NCBI RefSeq assembly: GCF_900115465.1
Contig: NZ_FOWN01000021.1
Location: 1 to 53,590 of the forward strand
Direction: 5' to 3'
DNA length: 53,590 nucleotides
DNA from: Halolactibacillus alkaliphilus
GTDB lineage: Bacteria; Bacillota; Bacilli; Bacillales; Amphibacillaceae
The notes under the pieces were generated by a model, which saw only the letters and a program-made list of their open reading frames with translations, was not told where the DNA came from and did not search any database. Within the stretch, counting starts at the first letter, position 1, and the number at the start of each line of letters is the position of its first letter. The position numbers and the translations under genes are program-made. Positions 18,859 to 33,447 of the stretch are shown one piece after another.

Positions 18859-19845
18859 ATGATTAGATTAGGTGTGATCGGAACAAATTGGATTACAGAA
18901 CGTTTCCTAGAAGCAGCACATCAAACAGATCAACTGCAGTTAACGGCAGTTTATTCTCGTACAGAAGAAAAAGCTAAACAGTTTGCAGAAAAATACGCTG
19001 TTGATCACACATTTACCCGCTTATCTGCATTTTTTGAAAGTGATGTTTTTGATGCGGTTTATATTGCGAGCCCAACAGCTCTTCATGCTCAACAAGCGAT
19101 CCAGGCAATGGAAAATAAAAAACATGTCTTAGTTGAAAAGCCGATGGCATCGAATGTACGTGAAGCTGAAAAAATGATCGCTGTCGCAGAAAAAGAAGGC
19201 GTTGTGTTAATGGAAGCGATGAAAACAACCCATTTACCTAACTTTGACTTAGTCAAAGATTTAATGGAAGAGATCAAACCCGTTCGCAGGGTCATCGCGA
19301 ACTTCTGTCAATATTCTTCTCGTTATGACCGCTACAAAGAAGGCGAAGTACTTAATGCTTTTAAACCAGAATTATCAAACGGGTCATTAATGGATATCGG
19401 TATCTATACCATTTATCCGGTCATTAAACTATTTGGACGTCCGAAAAAGATTCAAGCTCAAGCAATGGTGTTAGCATCAGGTGTCGATGGCAGTGGCACC
19501 GTTTTGTTAAGCTATGACGAGCTTGAAGCGAATATGATTTTTTCTAAAATCACCAACAGTGCCCTTCCGTCAGAAATTCAAGGCGAAAACGGGTCGATTG
19601 TGATTGATAAATGGAGTGATATGTCCGGTATTCACTTGGTTGATAAAAAGGGCGATAAACAAGAGCGTTCCCTTGAACAGTTAACCAATTCTATGGGGTA
19701 TGAAGCGCGTCATTTTGCGGACCTTATTAAAACAGGTGAAACAGAAAGTGATATTAATACGTTTGAGACATCATTAGAAACGATGAAAGTACTAGATGAA
19801 GCCCGTCGCCAAATCGGGGTCGTTTACCCAGCGGATGAAAAATAA
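18859..19845 (+). CDS. Gfo/Idh/MocA-family NAD(P)-dependent oxidoreductase (YulF-like)
   Basis: A 328-aa dehydrogenase with the N-terminal Rossmann start MIRLGVIGTNWITERF, a YIASPTALHAQQA segment, and the family's HVLVEKPMASN motif whose Lys is catalytic. The C-terminal half is the alpha/beta substrate domain (SLMDIGIYTIYP). It resembles what I recall of B. subtilis YulF. The substrate is probably a sugar or polyol but is not determined. A terminator follows at 19927. This gene is an insertion relative to the B. subtilis order. Confidence 0.85.
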   Translation: MIRLGVIGTNWITERFLEAAHQTDQLQLTAVYSRTEEKAKQFAEKYAVDHTFTRLSAFFESDVFDAVYIASPTALHAQQAIQAMENKKHVLVEKPMASNVREAEKMIAVAEKEGVVLMEAMKTTHLPNFDLVKDLMEEIKPVRRVIANFCQYSSRYDRYKEGEVLNAFKPELSNGSLMDIGIYTIYPVIKLFGRPKKIQAQAMVLASGVDGSGTVLLSYDELEANMIFSKITNSALPSEIQGENGSIVIDKWSDMSGIHLVDKKGDKQERSLEQLTNSMGYEARHFADLIKTGETESDINTFETSLETMKVLDEARRQIGVVYPADEK

Positions 19846-19926
19846 CTTTCTTGCGATTAAGTAGTCCTTATTCATTTGATCCGGTTTTTCTTTGAATTCC
19901 CAAAATGATAAGATGACGTTTTTTAG

Positions 19927-19957
19927 AAAAAATGCGCTGACACTCGGCGTGTTTTTT
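19927..19957 (+). terminator. Terminator after the yerB-yerC-oxidoreductase group
   Basis: CGCTG (19935-19939) pairs with CGGCG (19945-19949), flanked by A6 and T6 that extend the helix past a two-base mismatch. The A/T flanks would let it act in both directions. Confidence 0.8.
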
Positions 19958-19997
19958 CTTGTTTTTTTATGTGTTTCAACATAGCTGGCACAGATTT

Positions 19998-20006
19998 TGT
20001 TATAAT
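19998..20006 (+). promoter_or_regulatory. Extended -10 promoter of pcrB
   Basis: TGTTATAAT: a perfect TATAAT at 20001-20006 with a TG one base upstream. No good -35 at 17 bases, typical for extended -10 promoters. It would drive pcrB-pcrA-ligA-camS. Confidence 0.6.
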
Positions 20007-20035
20007 GAAACGATGAATAAGTCTTGGAGGAATAT

Positions 20036-20716
20036 ATGATGAAGACAATTGATACGTGGCAACACGTTTTTAAATTAGATCCCGCAAAATCATTAACCGA
20101 CGATGAACTTGACCAAGTGTGTGAGTCAGGGACAGATGCGATTATCGTTGGTGGTACAGATAACGTGACGCTTGATGGTGTCCTTGACTTGCTTAGTCAC
20201 ATCCGTCGTTATGAAGTGACCGTGGCACTTGAGGTGTCAAATACAGAAGCAGTAACACCTGGATTTGATTATTACTTAATCCCGATGGTATTAAATAGTA
20301 CAGAAAAGAAGTGGATGATGGACTTGCAGCACGAAGCCATCAAATCTTTTGGCCCGATGATTCCCTTTGATGATGTGCGTGCAGAAGGCTACTGTATAAT
20401 GAATCCAGATGCTAAGGCATTTCAACTGGCTCATTGTCAGCTTCCAACCGTAGAGGATGCGGTGGGTTATGCGAAGATGGCTGAACATCTCTTTCATCTC
20501 CCAATCTTTTACCTGGAATATTCCGGTGTAAAAGGAGACATAGATGTGTTAAAAAAAGTAGCGCAACCATTAAAGGAAACGCAATTAATTTATGGTGGTG
20601 GCATTAAAACGCTTGAAGATGCGAAAGAAATGAAGCAATATGCTGACACCATTGTTGTGGGCAACAGTTTATATACCGACTTCAATCAGGCAATTAAAAC
20701 AGTGAAGATAAAATAA
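20036..20716 (+). CDS. pcrB: Heptaprenylglyceryl phosphate synthase
   Basis: A 226-aa TIM-barrel prenyltransferase that joins heptaprenyl diphosphate to sn-glycerol-1-phosphate. Motifs: HVFKLDP at the N-terminus, SGTDAIIVGGTDNVT, YFLEYSG-type YLEYSGVKGD near residue 160, and YGGGIKTLEDA and VVGNSLY at the phosphate site. ATG 20036 or 20039 follow TGGAGG; the upstream TTG is inside the ribosome site. First gene of the pcrB-pcrA-ligA-camS set. Confidence 0.93.
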   Translation: MMKTIDTWQHVFKLDPAKSLTDDELDQVCESGTDAIIVGGTDNVTLDGVLDLLSHIRRYEVTVALEVSNTEAVTPGFDYYLIPMVLNSTEKKWMMDLQHEAIKSFGPMIPFDDVRAEGYCIMNPDAKAFQLAHCQLPTVEDAVGYAKMAEHLFHLPIFYLEYSGVKGDIDVLKKVAQPLKETQLIYGGGIKTLEDAKEMKQYADTIVVGNSLYTDFNQAIKTVKIK

Positions 20717-20728
20717 GGAGGCATTTTT

Positions 20729-24929
<4,201 letters not shown>

Positions 24930-24945
24930 GGAGAGGAGGGAAATG

Positions 24946-26097
24946 ATGAAGCGTGTGATTATGCTGTTTGTACTTGTACTACTTGTGGGTTGTGCCCCGA
25001 GATATGAAGATAATGATGAAGTCATTGATGAGACACTACCCGGAGAAGAACAAGAGACAGCGATTATACCGAATTACAAAGTCGATGCGTCGGATTACCA
25101 GGTGCTCTTACCTTATCGCTTAAGCGAATCACGTGGTGTAACGACGAACCAAGTTGCTAACCGCGTGGATATACGTGCACTTGAGAATGACTTAAGACGC
25201 CATTCAACAGATGTGTTTGATCCGAAAGATTACTTCTTTCAAGAAGGTCAACAAATCGGTCGAAGTGAATTATATAGTTGGTTAGAACGTTACTCGGATA
25301 CAACAGAGCTTGGATTGAATCCTGCCATAAGTTATAGCTCAGATAGTTCACTTGATGAAAAACTTCAAGATGAGCGAGATAACCCGAAATATTTAACGCA
25401 CATTCTAGAACAGAATTATTTGGTACGTACAGAGGAAAATTCTGTCCAATTAGCCGGCATCTCACTAGGGATTGCGATGAAATCTGAATATCAATTTCAG
25501 ACAGAGATTGGTGGCCCTTTCTATTATGAATCAATTGAGTCAGAAGCGATGCTATCTGAAGCTAACCGAGTAGCGGCGGAAGTTGTGACGCGTTTACGAC
25601 AAAAAGATGGCTTAGCGGATGTGCCTATTATGATTGCGATTTATCGTGAAGCAACGAGGAATAGTCTCGTTCCTGGAAGTATTGTAGCTAAGACGGTCGT
25701 AGATGCAGGTTCTGGGAATGTGAGTGGGTGGCAAACGGTAGATGAAGAGTATGTCCTTTTCCCATCAACCCGTGCCCGTCAAGTAGATCCTGATTTGTCA
25801 GCGATTGTGAATGAGTTCCAAAATGACATTAGAGAATTTTTCCCTAATTATGTCGGGCTAATAGGTGAAGGCTTTTATCAAGGCAATCAACTGAGACGGC
25901 TGAAGTTAGAAATACCCATTCCTTTTCAAGGTCAAGCAGAAGTAAATGGCTTTACCCAATATGTATACGGCCTTGTTATGGATAGTTTTCAAACGCATTT
26001 CGATTTGGAAGTCGTCATCAGGTCAGATGCGCGTCAAGAGAGCTTAATTACCCGTAAGCGGGATGCAGAAAAAGCGGATGTCTATATATATGAATAG
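24946..26097 (+). CDS. camS: CamS-family lipoprotein (sex-pheromone precursor family, YerH)
   Basis: A 383-aa lipoprotein. Signal peptide MKRVIMLFVLVLL ends in the lipobox VGC; an acidic linker follows, then the CamS domain with LPYRLSESRGVTTNQ, DPKDYFFQEGQ, and the central VPIMIAIYREA. Family members yield short peptide pheromones from their signal peptides in Enterococcus and Staphylococcus; whether that happens here is unknown. ATG 24946 sits five bases from GGAGGG; 24943 is too close. Confidence 0.88.
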   Translation: MKRVIMLFVLVLLVGCAPRYEDNDEVIDETLPGEEQETAIIPNYKVDASDYQVLLPYRLSESRGVTTNQVANRVDIRALENDLRRHSTDVFDPKDYFFQEGQQIGRSELYSWLERYSDTTELGLNPAISYSSDSSLDEKLQDERDNPKYLTHILEQNYLVRTEENSVQLAGISLGIAMKSEYQFQTEIGGPFYYESIESEAMLSEANRVAAEVVTRLRQKDGLADVPIMIAIYREATRNSLVPGSIVAKTVVDAGSGNVSGWQTVDEEYVLFPSTRARQVDPDLSAIVNEFQNDIREFFPNYVGLIGEGFYQGNQLRRLKLEIPIPFQGQAEVNGFTQYVYGLVMDSFQTHFDLEVVIRSDARQESLITRKRDAEKADVYIYE

Positions 26098-26133
26098 GCA
26101 TCCTCGAAATCTTCAGATAATTCAATGGAACAG

Positions 26134-26163
26134 TTGCCTAAACTATTAAAAGTTTGCTATTAT
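26134..26163 (+). promoter_or_regulatory. Probable promoter of gatCAB
   Basis: TTGCCT (26134-26139) and TATTAT (26158-26163) with an 18-base spacer, about 50 bases before gatC. Confidence 0.45.
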
Positions 26164-26212
26164 CATAAGTATGTTTAAATAATGGGACGTAAGATAATCG
26201 GAGGTGAATGAA

Positions 26213-26503
26213 ATGACAGACATTTCAAAAGATCAAGTAAGACACGTTGCTCACTTAGCTCGTTTAGCCGTAAGTGAGGAAGAAGTAGAAGTTATGACAA
26301 AACAATTAGGTGATATTATTCATTATGCAGAGTTACTTAATGAACTTGATACAACAGGGGTAGAGCCAACAACTCACGTGCTGGACTTAAAAAATGTGAT
26401 GCGTAAAGATGAGCCACGTAAGTGGATTACGCGTGAAGACGCACTTAAAAATGCACCAGACCATCAAGCTGGACAGTTTAAAGTGCCAGCGATTTTAGAA
26501 TAG
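26213..26503 (+). CDS. gatC: Asp/Glu-tRNA amidotransferase subunit C
   Basis: A 96-aa stabilising subunit of the GatCAB complex, which amidates Glu-tRNA(Gln) (and Asp-tRNA(Asn)). Conserved [16 protein letters not shown] near the N-terminus and [15 protein letters not shown] in the middle. ATG 26213 is six bases from CGGAGG; the GTG upstream is in the ribosome site. Confidence 0.95.
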   Translation: MTDISKDQVRHVAHLARLAVSEEEVEVMTKQLGDIIHYAELLNELDTTGVEPTTHVLDLKNVMRKDEPRKWITREDALKNAPDHQAGQFKVPAILE

Positions 26504-26514
26504 GGGGGATACAG

Positions 26515-27993
26515 ATGACATTATTTGATTATACATTAGATGAGCTACAAAAAAAGCTACATAATAAGGAGCTGACTGTCACAGAACTTGTACAAGCTTC
26601 TTATGACCGTATCGATGCAGTAGAAGATGAGGTTAAATCATTTCTTACGTTAGATAAAGATAGAGCACTGGAAAAAGCCAAACAATTGGATGAAAATATG
26701 CCTGAAAAAACAAATCCTTTATATGGTATTCCTGCGGGAATTAAAGATAACATTGTTACAAAAGGATTAAGAACGACGTGCGCCAGTCAATTTTTGAGTA
26801 ACTTTGATGATCCTTTGTATGATGCGACGGTTATGGAAAAACTAAATAAAGAAGAAGCTGTTGTCATTGGTAAGTTAAATATGGATGAGTTCGCGATGGG
26901 CTCAACAACAGAAAACTCAGGTTATTATGATACACGTAACCCATGGAACACAGACTATGTCCCTGGTGGGTCAAGTGGTGGTTCGGCGGCTGCTGTTGCA
27001 GCAGGTGAGGTCTTTTATTCACTGGGTTCTGATACAGGTGGGTCTATCCGCCAACCAGCATCGTTTTGCGGAGTCGTCGGTTTAAAACCAACGTATGGCC
27101 TCGTCTCACGTTTTGGTTTAGTAGCTTTTGCATCATCATTAGACCAAATTGGTCCATTGACACGTACAGTTGAGGATAATGCGTATGTTCTTCAAGCAAT
27201 TGCAGGCCATGATAAGATGGATTCAACATCAGCTAATGTTGACATTCCAAACTACCATGATGCGCTAAAAGAAGGTGTAAAAGGACTAAAAATTGCTGTT
27301 CCTAAGGAATACTTATCAAGTCAAGAAGGTATTCAGCCTGAAGTACGTGAGAAAGTTGAAGCGGCACTAGAAGTATTTAAATCACTTGGTGCAACAGTAG
27401 AAGAAGTCTCATTACCACACTCAAAATATGCTGTAGCCGCTTATTACTTATTGGCTTCTTCAGAGGCAAGTGCTAACTTAGCGCGCTTTGATGGGATTCG
27501 TTATGGTAAGCGTGCTGAAGGAGCGGAGAACTTAATTGATCTCTTTAAAAAGTCACGCAGTGAAGGCTTTGGAGATGAAGTGAAACGCCGAATTATGCTT
27601 GGAACGTTCGCGTTAAGTTCAGGCTATTATGATGCTTACTATAAAAAAGCACAACAAGCACGGACGTTAATCAAACAGGACTTTGATAAAGTGTTTGAAA
27701 CGTTTGATGTTATTATTGGTCCAACGTCACCAACACCAGCCTATAAGGTTGGTGAAAAAATTGATGATCCATTAACAATGTATGCTGACGATGTATTAAC
27801 CATTCCAGTTAACTTAGCAGGTGTACCTGGGTTGTCATTACCATGTGGTTTTAGCAAAGAACATCATTTGCCAATTGGTTTGCAGATTATTGGTAAACAC
27901 TTTGATGAGAAGACGATTTATCGTGCAGCATATGCTTATGAGCAAGCAACGGAACATCATAAAGAACGCCCCAATTTGGGAGGTGCAAAATAA
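26515..27993 (+). CDS. gatA: Asp/Glu-tRNA amidotransferase subunit A
   Basis: A 492-aa amidase-signature enzyme that releases ammonia from glutamine for GatB. The catalytic Lys is in GIPAGIKDN (about residue 78), and the two serines are in [14 protein letters not shown] and [11 protein letters not shown] (about residues 150-180). Full length. Its stop codon directly touches the gatB ATG, which is preceded by GGGAGG inside gatA, so translation is probably coupled. Confidence 0.96.
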   Translation: MTLFDYTLDELQKKLHNKELTVTELVQASYDRIDAVEDEVKSFLTLDKDRALEKAKQLDENMPEKTNPLYGIPAGIKDNIVTKGLRTTCASQFLSNFDDPLYDATVMEKLNKEEAVVIGKLNMDEFAMGSTTENSGYYDTRNPWNTDYVPGGSSGGSAAAVAAGEVFYSLGSDTGGSIRQPASFCGVVGLKPTYGLVSRFGLVAFASSLDQIGPLTRTVEDNAYVLQAIAGHDKMDSTSANVDIPNYHDALKEGVKGLKIAVPKEYLSSQEGIQPEVREKVEAALEVFKSLGATVEEVSLPHSKYAVAAYYLLASSEASANLARFDGIRYGKRAEGAENLIDLFKKSRSEGFGDEVKRRIMLGTFALSSGYYDAYYKKAQQARTLIKQDFDKVFETFDVIIGPTSPTPAYKVGEKIDDPLTMYADDVLTIPVNLAGVPGLSLPCGFSKEHHLPIGLQIIGKHFDEKTIYRAAYAYEQATEHHKERPNLGGAK

Positions 27994-29424
27994 ATGAACT
28001 TTGAAACAATCATTGGACTAGAAGTCCACGTTGAACTTAAAACGGACTCGAAAATATTTAGCCCGAGCTTCAATCATTTTGGTGCAGAACCAAATGAAAA
28101 TATTAGCCCGATTGATTTAGGCTACCCAGGTGTTTTGCCGGTGCTTAATGAAGAAGCGGTCAATTTTGCGATGAAGGCAGCAATGGCGCTAAATTGTGAG
28201 ATTGCAACACATACTAAGTTTGATCGTAAAAATTACTTTTATCCGGATAATCCAAAGGCCTATCAAATCTCTCAATTTGACCAACCTATTGGAGAGAATG
28301 GTTATATTGACATTGAAGTAGATGGAAAAACAAAACGTATTGGTATTACACGTCTGCATTTAGAAGAAGATGCCGGTAAATTATCACATACGGATGAAGG
28401 GTATTCGCTTGTAGATTTTAACCGTCAAGGCACACCACTTGTTGAAATCGTATCTGAGCCAGATTTACGCTCACCAGCAGAAGCGTATGCGTATTTAGAA
28501 AAACTGAAAAGTATTATTCAGTACACCGGTGTATCAGATTGTAAAATGGAAGAAGGATCACTGCGATGTGATGCGAATATTTCCCTTCGTCCCATTGGAC
28601 AAGATGAATTTGGTGTGAAAGCAGAGCTTAAAAACTTAAACTCATTCTCATTCGTTCAAAAAGGTCTTGAGTTTGAAGAGAAGCGCCAACAAAAAGTCCT
28701 ATTAACAGGCGGAGAAATTTTACAAGAAACGCGCCGATATGATGAACAAACAAAAGAAACGATTCTTATGCGTGTTAAAGAAGGTTCAGATGATTACCGT
28801 TACTTCCCTGAACCAGACTTAGTGCCACTTTATATTGATGAGGCATGGAAAGAGCGTATTCGTGCGGAAATTCCTGAATTACCAGATGCACGTAAAAAGC
28901 GTTATGTGGAAGACTTGAATTTACCTGAATATGATGCAATGGTGTTAACGCAAACAAAAGAAATGTCTGATTTCTTTGAAGCAGCAATTGCTGCAGGTGC
29001 CGATGTAAAACAAGCATCAAACTGGTTAATGGGAGAAGTGTCAGCATACCTTAATAAAGAGCAAAAAGAGCTGCATGATTTACCAATGACGCCAGAAGCA
29101 CTTGCGCGAATGATTACGTTAATTGGAGACGGCACCATTTCATCTAAGATGGCGAAAAAAGTCTTTAGTGAGCTTGTGCAAAACGGGGGAAATCCGGATG
29201 ATATTGTAAAAGCAAAAGGATTAGTCCAAATATCTGATGAGGGTCAGTTAACAGACATCATTACGGCAATTTTAGATCAAAATGAGCAATCGATTATCGA
29301 CTTTAAAAATGGTAAAGATAAAGCGATTGGCTTCCTGGTTGGACAAGTGATGAAACAAACCAAAGGTCAAGCGAACCCGCCAATGGTGAATAAGATTTTG
29401 ATGCAAGAGATCAATAAGCGCTAA
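27994..29424 (+). CDS. gatB: Asp/Glu-tRNA amidotransferase subunit B
   Basis: A 476-aa subunit that binds and activates the mischarged tRNA. It starts with [15 protein letters not shown], has [29 protein letters not shown] and the [10 protein letters not shown] stretch; the C-terminal YqeY-like tail binds the tRNA elbow. A strong terminator follows, closing the operon. Confidence 0.96.
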   Translation: MNFETIIGLEVHVELKTDSKIFSPSFNHFGAEPNENISPIDLGYPGVLPVLNEEAVNFAMKAAMALNCEIATHTKFDRKNYFYPDNPKAYQISQFDQPIGENGYIDIEVDGKTKRIGITRLHLEEDAGKLSHTDEGYSLVDFNRQGTPLVEIVSEPDLRSPAEAYAYLEKLKSIIQYTGVSDCKMEEGSLRCDANISLRPIGQDEFGVKAELKNLNSFSFVQKGLEFEEKRQQKVLLTGGEILQETRRYDEQTKETILMRVKEGSDDYRYFPEPDLVPLYIDEAWKERIRAEIPELPDARKKRYVEDLNLPEYDAMVLTQTKEMSDFFEAAIAAGADVKQASNWLMGEVSAYLNKEQKELHDLPMTPEALARMITLIGDGTISSKMAKKVFSELVQNGGNPDDIVKAKGLVQISDEGQLTDIITAILDQNEQSIIDFKNGKDKAIGFLVGQVMKQTKGQANPPMVNKILMQEINKR

Positions 29425-29455
29425 GCATTAGAACATAAGAAAATAATCTTAAACA

Positions 29456-29488
29456 AAAGGCTATCAATGACTTATTGATAGCCTTTTT
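29456..29488 (+). terminator. Terminator of gatCAB
   Basis: AAGGCTATCAAT pairs with ATTGATAGCCTT over 12 bases around GACTT, followed by a T run. Confidence 0.93.
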
Positions 29489-29508
29489 ATTTGAAAAGTG
29501 ATATGATT

Positions 29509-29537
29509 TTGACGTGATACATAGCTATATATAGAAT
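29509..29537 (+). promoter_or_regulatory. Promoter of dgkB
   Basis: TTGACG (29509-29514) and TAGAAT (29532-29537) with a 17-base spacer, 18 bases before the dgkB start. Confidence 0.7.
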
Positions 29538-29554
29538 AAATAAGGGGGATAATC

Positions 29555-30511
29555 ATGAGACGCGCACGTATTATTTATAATCCAACATCAGGCAGAGAAG
29601 GTTTTAAGCAAAAGCTACCGGATGTTTTAGTAACGCTGGAACAAGCTGGCTTTATCACGTCGGCTCATCAGACAACAGAAAAAGGTGATGCGATAAAGGC
29701 TGCTCGATTTGCTTGTGAAGAAAAATTCGATTTGATTATTGCTGTAGGTGGAGATGGAACAATCAATGAAGTTGTCTCGGGCATGGCCGAACAACCACAC
29801 CGCCCAACGCTTGGCATTATCCCCGCAGGTACAACGAACGACTTCGCGCGGGCTTTAAAGATTCCACGTCAAATTGATAAAGCCGTTCAAAGTATTGTGA
29901 ATGGTCATGAAGAGGCCTTAGACATTGGTAAAGTAAATGAGCATTATTTCATCAACATTGCTGGTGGGGGGAAGATTACGGAAGTTTCTTACGAAGTGCC
30001 AAGCAAGCTAAAAACCGTACTTGGTCAGCTGGCCTATGTGATGAAGGGTGTCGAAATGTTGCCTAGACTCCGTCCAATTCATACACGAATAGAGTATGAT
30101 GGTGAAGTATTTGAAGATAATATTATGTTATTTTTAATTGCGAACTCTAATTCAGTTGGAGGATTTGAAAAATTAGCGCCTGATGCCCGTATGAATGACG
30201 GGGTGTTTGATATTTTTGTTTTAAAAAATACAAATATTGCTGAATTTGTCCGTGTGATCTCAGACGCTCTCCGTGGACAGCACATATCGAATAAACATGT
30301 CTTTCATGCCACAGCAAATGAAATAAAAGTAACAACTGAGGAAACCATGCAGTTAAACATAGATGGGGAATACGGTGGATTATTGCCTGGACACTTTAAA
30401 AATCTTAAACAACATATTCGCTATATATTACCTCAAGATGACCATCAAGAGGCCGATGATAAGAAAGCATTACTTGAGTCGATTGAGTTTCCAGAAGATG
30501 GGGATGAATAA
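29555..30511 (+). CDS. dgkB: Diacylglycerol kinase (YerQ family)
   Basis: A 318-aa soluble lipid kinase that phosphorylates diacylglycerol released during lipoteichoic acid synthesis. Family motifs: YNPTSGREGF near the start, VGGDGTINEVVSGM (nucleotide loop, about residues 64-77), and IPAGTTNDFARAL. ATG follows AAGGGGG. A terminator-like hairpin ends the unit at 30519-30548, separating it from rlmCD. Confidence 0.92.
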   Translation: MRRARIIYNPTSGREGFKQKLPDVLVTLEQAGFITSAHQTTEKGDAIKAARFACEEKFDLIIAVGGDGTINEVVSGMAEQPHRPTLGIIPAGTTNDFARALKIPRQIDKAVQSIVNGHEEALDIGKVNEHYFINIAGGGKITEVSYEVPSKLKTVLGQLAYVMKGVEMLPRLRPIHTRIEYDGEVFEDNIMLFLIANSNSVGGFEKLAPDARMNDGVFDIFVLKNTNIAEFVRVISDALRGQHISNKHVFHATANEIKVTTEETMQLNIDGEYGGLLPGHFKNLKQHIRYILPQDDHQEADDKKALLESIEFPEDGDE

Positions 30512-30518
30512 AATGATA

Positions 30519-30548
30519 AGAAGACTTCTTTTAGTAGGAGTCTTTTTG
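30519..30548 (+). terminator. Terminator after dgkB
   Basis: AGACTTC (30522-30528) pairs with GGAGTCT (30537-30543), with AAG/TTT extending it, then T-rich DNA. Confidence 0.7.
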
Positions 30549-30645
30549 TATTTCCCGGGAAATACTGTCGAATGAAAGGCTTTTAAAAAGTGAGAGTTTC
30601 TGCTACACTTACAACAGCAAATGAAGATAAAGGACGTTGAGAATA

Positions 30646-32016
30646 ATGAGTAAACATGCACCTGTAAAGAAAAATCAAACGATTGTTTTAACTTTTGAAG
30701 ATATGACCCACGAAGGGAATGGTGTGGGAAAAATCGATGGTTATCCTGTGTTCGTTCCTAATACTTTGCCCGGAGAAGAGGCGGAAGTTAAGGTTATTTT
30801 TGTGAAGAAAAACTTTGCCATAGGGAAATTAGTCGAACTAAAAAAAGAAAGTGCCCATCGTGTGGAGCCACCTTGTGATGTTTATCATCAATGCGGGGGT
30901 TGCCAATTACAACACATGGATTATGAGATGCAACTTGAAATGAAGCGACAGCAAGTCGGAAATGTCTTTAAAAAGATTGCCCATATTACAGATGTTGAAG
31001 TAAAACCAACGCTCGGAATGGAAAATCCTTGGCGTTATCGTAATAAAGTTCAAATTCCTGTGGGTGAAAAAAACGGGGAACTGATTACAGGCTTTTATCG
31101 GAAGAAAAGTCATGAGATCATTGAAGGTATGGAGACGTGTATCATTACTGACGAAGTAAATGATGCTGTTGTTGAAAAAGTAAGAACGATTGCGAGTAAG
31201 CTCGGCATTAGAGCCTATGATGAAAATATTCATAAGGGCACGCTACGTCATATTGTTGTTAGGCGTGGAAAACAAACGAATCAATTAATGTTAGTACTTG
31301 TCACGCGCACAAAAACCTTGCCGCACAAACAAGACCTACTTGATGAAATTATTAAAGCTTTCCCGGATATTGATTCAATTATTCAAAACGTGAATGGTCA
31401 ACGGACTAATGTCATCTTAGGTAGAGAAACAGTGACACTTTATGGAGCGGATTATATTTATGATACGATAGGTGATGTGAAGTTTGCGATCTCAGCGAAG
31501 TCGTTTTATCAAGTGAACCCTGACCAAACCAAGGTGCTCTATGACCAAGCGCTCGCCTTTGCTGGACTCACCGGAAAAGAAACGGTGATCGATGCGTATT
31601 GTGGAATCGGAACGATTTCACTCTTTTTAGCCCAACAAGCAAAACAGGTCTACGGTGTAGAAATTGTGCCAGAAGCCATAGATGATGCGAAGAAAAATGC
31701 GGCACTTAATAACATTACCAACGCGGAATTTGTTGTCGGTGAAGCTGAGAAGGTAATGCCTTGGTGGAAGACGCAAGGGTTAAGACCGGACGTAATTGTC
31801 GTTGATCCACCGCGTAAAGGGTGTGATGAAGCTTTACTAAATGCCATGATCGATATGGGACCAGAACGGATCGTCTATGTTTCATGTAACCCGGCTACGT
31901 TAGCACGCGATGTGAAAGTGTTATCAGGTAATTATGAAGTCAAGTATATTCAACCTGTGGATATGTTCCCGCAGACAAGTCATGTTGAAGTGGTAGCTTT
32001 GCTGACAAGAAAATAA
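30646..32016 (+). CDS. rlmCD: 23S rRNA (uracil-5-)-methyltransferase RlmCD (YefA)
   Basis: A 456-aa SAM-dependent rRNA methyltransferase of the TrmA/RumA family; in B. subtilis this single enzyme modifies both U747 and U1939. An N-terminal TRAM domain ([15 protein letters not shown]) precedes a 4Fe-4S motif with Cys77, Cys83, Cys86 and a fourth Cys further on. The SAM motif is [16 protein letters not shown]; the nucleophile lies in [13 protein letters not shown] near residue 414. The 3' end of this gene is a known integration hot spot, and a serine-recombinase remnant lies right after it. Confidence 0.93.
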   Translation: MSKHAPVKKNQTIVLTFEDMTHEGNGVGKIDGYPVFVPNTLPGEEAEVKVIFVKKNFAIGKLVELKKESAHRVEPPCDVYHQCGGCQLQHMDYEMQLEMKRQQVGNVFKKIAHITDVEVKPTLGMENPWRYRNKVQIPVGEKNGELITGFYRKKSHEIIEGMETCIITDEVNDAVVEKVRTIASKLGIRAYDENIHKGTLRHIVVRRGKQTNQLMLVLVTRTKTLPHKQDLLDEIIKAFPDIDSIIQNVNGQRTNVILGRETVTLYGADYIYDTIGDVKFAISAKSFYQVNPDQTKVLYDQALAFAGLTGKETVIDAYCGIGTISLFLAQQAKQVYGVEIVPEAIDDAKKNAALNNITNAEFVVGEAEKVMPWWKTQGLRPDVIVVDPPRKGCDEALLNAMIDMGPERIVYVSCNPATLARDVKVLSGNYEVKYIQPVDMFPQTSHVEVVALLTRK

Positions 32017-32025
32017 ATGCAGTTG

Positions 32026-32072
32026 CCCTAGGAAATACCGTGTTTAAGGTGTTTTCAGGGGTTCTTTATTTT
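32026..32072 (+). terminator. Terminator after rlmCD
   Basis: CCCTAGGAAATACC and GGTGTTTTCAGGG pair at 13 of 14 positions including wobbles, followed by TTCTTTATTTTA. Confidence 0.7.
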
Positions 32073-32215
32073 ATGAAAGTGTGTAAAGTGATGAATAACT
32101 GGTGTGTTTTAACCTGAGCAGGAAAAGAAATAGATTGGAATTAGCTACGGAATTATCGTTTTGGTTTGGGAGTTTAAACGTTTGACAAAAGCGTTGTTCA
32201 GTTAAATGTAGTATT

Positions 32216-33244
32216 AATACTTATTTTGAAAAGGAGGCAATAAACACACTCGATGCCAAAGGAGAGGTGCTACTCACCATTCTCTCATCCCTTGCCCAGG
32301 ATGAAAGCAGATCCATTAGCGAGAACTCCACCTGGGGGATTAGAAGACGCTTTGAAAACGGACAGTTCAAGATGAGCACTAAACGCTTTTTGGGCTACGA
32401 CACTGATGAGAAGGGCAAGCTGGTCATAAATCGAGAGCAGGCTAAAATTGTAGAGAGGATTTACGATGAGTACCTTTCAGGCAAGACTGTAGACCACATC
32501 AAACGAACACTTGAAAAGGAAGAAGTGAAGAACTGGAATGGCAAGACTAAATGGCAGGCAACAACGATTCAAAGCATGCTTCAGAATGAAAAGTATAAGG
32601 GTGATGCCATTTTGCAAAAAAGCTACACCGTTGATTTCCTGACGAAAAAGCGAGCAAAGAATGAAGGGCACATTCAGCAGTACCACATCGAAGAAAATCA
32701 TGAAGCCATTATTGATCCCTTGATTTGGGAAGCAGTCCAGCTAGAATACGAAAGAAGAAGTAACTACATTGAAGAACATGGAACCAACTCTTATTCACAC
32801 AGGCCAGAAACAAACCCATTTGCGGGAAAGGTAGTCTGCGGTACTTGCAATCAGGCATTCACAAGAAAAGGCTGGAAGTCAAAGAACAGCTACAGAAAGG
32901 TATGGCAATGCCAGGAACGGTATAAGGTCAAAGGGGTGCAGGGCTGTACCAATAGGCACATTGATGAAGCCATTTTGATTGATGCCTTCATCCTTTCATG
33001 GAATGCACTCCTCGATAACCGAGAAGAGCTAAAAAGGAGATGGGAAACTACTGCAGAGTTTGGAAACCCGCTGGAACAGTACAGGGCTGTCCAGTTTGCA
33101 GATATAACAGAAGATCCAAAACATATTAAAGAAGTTGATACGGACTTCATCTTAAGAACCTTGGACCACATCAAAGTCTATGAAACGGGGAAGATCATCA
33201 TCCGGTTTATGGATGCAACGGAGATGGAGTGTAATGGGGAATAA
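32216..33244 (+). pseudogene. Large serine recombinase, N-terminal catalytic domain missing
   Basis: The frame starts abruptly at YFEKE-INTLDAKGE, the end of the resolvase domain, and continues with the conserved LLTILSSLAQDESRSISEN helix. It then has the recombinase domain (GYDTDEKGKLVINREQA) and a zinc ribbon (CGTCNQAF, then a later Cys pair). The catalytic Ser and most of the first 130 residues are absent, and the C-terminus is short, so it cannot be active. Base composition is less AT-rich than its neighbour at 33448. It is the footprint of an integrated element next to rlmCD. Open reading from an internal TTG could still give a 325-aa protein. Confidence 0.85.
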
Positions 33245-33256
33245 TTAGGGATTAGC

Positions 33257-33297
33257 TGGCTGACTTGGATATATGATCTGAGTCGGCTATTTTAAGT
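33257..33297 (+). terminator. Terminator after the recombinase remnant
   Basis: TGGCTGACTT (33257-33266) pairs with GAGTCGGCTA (33280-33289), including three wobbles, followed by TTTTAA. Confidence 0.6.
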
Positions 33298-33375
33298 TAA
33301 CCTGGGTTTACATTGATAAATATTTAGAAATATCTTATAATTTTAAATAGGATAATATGCAAATATTCAAGCAGC

Positions 33376-33404
33376 CTCGAGTGCATATTCGAGTTTTTTT
33401 ATTT
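33376..33404 (+). terminator. Short terminator-like hairpin before the DUF262 gene
   Basis: CTCGA (33376-33380) pairs with TCGAG (33389-33393), then T7 and ATTTT. It lies about 45 bases before the start codon, so it may end an upstream transcript or attenuate the gene behind it. Confidence 0.6.
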
Positions 33405-33447
33405 TAATAAGGCTGTTATCGAATGAATATAAAGGTGGTGATTAGTT

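Noticed and set aside
24946-25005. A specific cAM373-like pheromone peptide in the CamS signal sequence
   Set aside because: The signal peptide residues do not show a peptide I can identify; only the family is supported.
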